Assembly: GCA_016202785.1 (NCBI GenBank)
Contig: JACQOC010000097.1
Location: forward strand, 1 to 14,078
Reading direction: 5' to 3'
Length of the DNA stretch: 14,078 nucleotides
Source: Candidatus Aenigmatarchaeota archaeon
GTDB taxonomy: Archaea > Aenigmatarchaeota > Aenigmatarchaeia > QMZP01
The notes beneath the pieces are model-generated. The model worked only from the letters and a program-made list of their open reading frames with translations, ran no database searches and was not told where the DNA came from. Position 1 is the stretch's first letter, and each line of letters opens with the position of its first letter. A program made the translations under genes and the position numbers. Of this stretch, positions 12,253-14,078 are shown piece after piece.

Positions 12253-12887
12253 TAGAACATAAATTCCGTGCGCTATTGGGCCATCAACCGGAGATAGAGA
12301 AATGCTACGCGTCCGGTTTGGTCAACCGCCGGGCCCTGGCCCGCTACCTGGTGCAGAACGGCATCGCGCAGAAAAGCCAGTTCGAAGCCTGCATAGCCAT
12401 GCTCCGGCGCTATCCGTTCCAGAAGACGGACAAGGAAAGTCTGCAAGTGTTCCGGGACATGCGGACGGCGCTCAAGGACGACATCCTGATACTGGACTTC
12501 GAGAAGGACAAGGCGTTGCTGGAGAAGCTGCAGAAGCTGATAGAGCACACGGATTACGATAGGGGCGACACATTGAAGATAGTCGTAGGATCATCTTCCA
12601 TCACCCTGTTCCTGGACCGCGCCAAGGAGAAGGACCTGGAACCGGTGTTCGAGCAGTTCCGGCTCATCAAGAAGCACAAGGACATATCGGAAATCAGCCT
12701 GGCCTTCCCGAAGGCCGCCATCGACACGAAAGGCGTGCTTTCCATAGTCACGCGCGAACTTTATTTGAACGGCATCCTGATAACGGAAATGCTCACCGCC
12801 AGTTCGGAACTATTGGTGTACGTGCAGGAAAGGCAAGTGCTGGAAGCTTACCGCATCCTCAAGGCCCTGGCCAAGCCATACGGCTGA
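12243..12887 (+). CDS. ACT-domain protein with HTH-like N-terminus, putative ligand-responsive regulator
   Basis: From ATG 12243 the protein has 214 residues. Residues about 25-58 (GLVNRRALARYLVQNG, then KSQFEACIAMLRRY) match an HTH-like N-terminal pattern found before ACT domains in archaeal proteins (xxNxxALARYI...AxxMALRR). The C-terminal part, residues about 161-210, is a clear ACT domain: DTKGVLSIVTRELYLNGILI, then EMLTASSELLVYVQE. ACT domains bind small ligands, often amino acids, and dimerise. A DNA-binding, ligand-controlled role is therefore plausible but inferred. The start is chosen because the TATA box TATTTAAG lies 26 bases upstream. An in-frame extension to 12192 (a further 17 residues) would run through that box and the operator-like repeats. 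The protein may regulate itself and the divergent 11061-12152 gene. Confidence 0.85.
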   Translation: MSQLEHKFRALLGHQPEIEKCYASGLVNRRALARYLVQNGIAQKSQFEACIAMLRRYPFQKTDKESLQVFRDMRTALKDDILILDFEKDKALLEKLQKLIEHTDYDRGDTLKIVVGSSSITLFLDRAKEKDLEPVFEQFRLIKKHKDISEISLAFPKAAIDTKGVLSIVTRELYLNGILITEMLTASSELLVYVQERQVLEAYRILKALAKPYG

Positions 12888-12901
12888 TTGCGCACAGTAG
12901 G

Positions 12902-12918
12902 CGCTTAAATTATTTGCC
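12902..12918 (+). promoter_or_regulatory. Promoter of the 12930 gene
   Basis: CGCTTAAATTATTTGCC, TATA core CTTAAAT, lies about 23-26 bases before the tandem ATGs at 12930 and 12933. Sixteen of 17 bases match the element at 8012-8028. Confidence 0.55.
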
Positions 12919-12929
12919 ATCATCCTGAC

Positions 12930-13901
12930 ATGATGTACCAGGGCCAAATCGCCAGGTTCTTCGAGGAGAAGGTAGGTTTCAACGGCCTGCGCAGCTATGC
13001 GGCGGAGGAAGGCAGGCGCGGCCTGCCGTCCTATCTCAGCGGCACGCTGCTAGAGACCATGCCGGCGCCGGAATCGGCGCTGCCGGAAAAATGGATGTAC
13101 GAGGACGGCATGTGGAAAGCCCGCAATCTCACCCTCTTCCCGCAGCTGATGAGCGGCCGGGACGTCGAAGACAGCAAATTCCTGAACCGGGCGCAGAACA
13201 GCGTCGCCAGCCAGACGGTAAAGGAGGCACGGAAACGCGAGTACGCCATGCTCGGCAAGCTGTTCTACCGCACGGACCCAACTGAGATAAAGCAAGCGAT
13301 CAGAGCTATCCACTTGGACCTGTTCGGCAGCGAGGCCGGCATGGTGATATCGCGCAGCAAGCAGGAGAACAACGTGGCAATCATTGCCGGCATCGACATC
13401 GAGGGCTTCTACTTCACCGCCCGGCACCCTTATCCGGAAGCGGAAAGCCAGCTAGTCCTGGCGTCGTTTGATGCCGAGCCGAAGCTTTTCGGCCGCCTGG
13501 CCGAGGCGCTGGACGGCTTCACCGGCTTTATCGGCCCGGGCGCGGTGGAACCGCCGCCGAGCCTGTGGCTGTACCGGACATACCAGCTGCAGGACGGGCA
13601 ATACCTGCCGGTCGGCTTGCTGCATGCCAGCCAGCCGGTGGACAGCGATCGGGCGCTGGCGGTGCAAGCGATAGGCCTGGCTTCCGGCACCAGGCCGCAA
13701 GACGTGACGGTCGCGCAATCCGACCCGAACACGATATACCTAAAGACTTCCCGGTTCTATTTGCAACGCCTGGGACAGGTCAGCGCGGCCGAGCTTGCGG
13801 CCGCACGCGCGAGCAAATCGCTCTGGGGCTTTGCGGAAAACGACGCAGCGGAAGCTACTCGAAGCTCGTCTTCAGCAACACGGCAAAGGCGACGGCCTTG
13901 A
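12930..13901 (+). CDS. Protein of unknown function (323 aa)
   Basis: I do not recognise this protein. It has no signal peptide or membrane segment. The N-terminal third is charged and helical (MMYQGQIARFFEEKVGF; QTVKEARKREYAMLGKLFYR; IKQAIRAIHLDLFG). The middle (about 140-215) looks alpha/beta with AIIAGIDIEGFYFTAR and QLVLASFDAEPKLFGRL, followed by a proline/glycine turn (GFIGPGAVEPPPSLW). Later segments (YLPVGLLHASQPVDSD, TIYLKTSRFYLQRLGQ) continue the fold. Two ATGs in tandem (12930, 12933) both fit the promoter; 12933 has the better spacing. The last 16 codons overlap the convergent gene at 13855 and encode a low-complexity Ser/Arg tail (RSSSSATRQRRRP), probably a by-product of the overlap. 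It stands 42 bases after the ACT gene but has its own promoter. Confidence 0.8.
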   Translation: MMYQGQIARFFEEKVGFNGLRSYAAEEGRRGLPSYLSGTLLETMPAPESALPEKWMYEDGMWKARNLTLFPQLMSGRDVEDSKFLNRAQNSVASQTVKEARKREYAMLGKLFYRTDPTEIKQAIRAIHLDLFGSEAGMVISRSKQENNVAIIAGIDIEGFYFTARHPYPEAESQLVLASFDAEPKLFGRLAEALDGFTGFIGPGAVEPPPSLWLYRTYQLQDGQYLPVGLLHASQPVDSDRALAVQAIGLASGTRPQDVTVAQSDPNTIYLKTSRFYLQRLGQVSAAELAAARASKSLWGFAENDAAEATRSSSSATRQRRRP

Positions 13902-14078
13902 GCGTCTCGAGCAGCAGCGCCGCGTTCGCCGCTTCCTGGGTCGAGTACATGACCATCGCCGCGTCGAAATACAGGCCGATCAGGCTGTGCAGCAGGAACA
14001 GGCCGACAAATACCATCAGCCCGATGGTATAGCGGGACTTCAGCTTGGAGTGGTTCTGCCAGTATATGTGTAGCAAGC
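13855..14078 (-). CDS. Small membrane protein, C-terminal fragment (DUF7521-like)
   Basis: The frame is open from the right window edge to the TAG at 13857-13855, giving about 74 residues. The 5' part is outside the window, so the start is not known; the TTG at 14076 is unlikely to be it. Two hydrophobic helices are visible: IGLMVFVGLFLLHSLIGLYF and AALLLETLKAVAFAVLL. They follow a basic loop (NHSKLKSRY). The layout, arginine/lysine-rich loop then a long helix, an acidic/Gln loop and a final helix, resembles the small archaeal membrane proteins grouped as DUF7521; this assignment is from memory of the pattern and tentative. The 3' end overlaps the convergent 323-aa gene by 47 bases. Confidence 0.7.
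   Translation of the reverse strand, partial: LLHIYWQNHSKLKSRYTIGLMVFVGLFLLHSLIGLYFDAAMVMYSTQEAANAALLLETLKAVAFAVLLKTSFE

Noticed and set aside
1..14078. CRISPR array, insertion sequence, integrase or attachment site next to the tRNAs
   Set aside because: No regularly spaced direct repeats, transposase-like frames or direct repeat of a tRNA 3' end were seen.

Overview
The window looks like chromosomal DNA of an archaeon, most likely a small-genome DPANN lineage such as Micrarchaeota. That phylum placement is inference. The archaeal assignment rests on several things seen in the sequence. Two tRNA genes are interrupted by introns with bulge-helix-bulge (BHB) splice sites. The tryptophanyl-tRNA synthetase is of the archaeal/eukaryotic type. 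Most genes have a TATA-like box about 22-32 bases before the start codon and no Shine-Dalgarno sequence, which implies leaderless mRNAs. Coding DNA is GC-rich and promoters are AT-rich.

Layout. Positions 1-1808 (minus strand): the first 27 codons of an Fe/Mn superoxide dismutase, tRNA-His(GTG) with a 13-nt intron, a secreted beta-helix protein with a knottin-like Cys-rich tail, and a small unknown protein. Positions 1897-3320: a UPF0114/YqhA membrane protein (+), a ferritin (-) and a four-helix membrane protein (+), the last two reading apart from one AT-rich promoter. Positions 3331-5428 (minus): a trkH-trkA potassium-uptake operon. Positions 5541-7643 (+): a 700-residue, mostly helical protein ending in a DUF2325-like domain. 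Positions 7686-7921 (minus): a tRNA-Leu(TAA) broken into four exons by three introns, which fills what would otherwise look like a 400-base gap. Positions 8049-9476 (+): a secreted, probably beta-propeller protein. Positions 9493-12152 (minus): an ATGA-coupled pair of unrecognised proteins followed by trpS. Positions 12243-13901 (+): an ACT-domain protein with an HTH-like N-terminus, divergent from the unknown pair, then another unrecognised protein. Positions 13855-14078 (minus): the C-terminal part of a small membrane protein that overlaps the previous gene tail to tail.

Functionally, superoxide dismutase and ferritin suggest exposure to oxygen and iron. TrkH/TrkA is the K+ uptake channel and its nucleotide-binding regulator. 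The rest is housekeeping translation (trpS, two tRNAs) mixed with surface proteins and lineage-specific proteins. The most striking finding is the four-exon tRNA-Leu, whose three introns each have a complete four-base-pair BHB central helix. Next are the divergent 12.15-12.25 kb promoter with a mirrored operator-like repeat, the coupled unknown gene pair it faces, and the long DUF2325 protein. No CRISPR array, insertion sequence or rRNA was seen.
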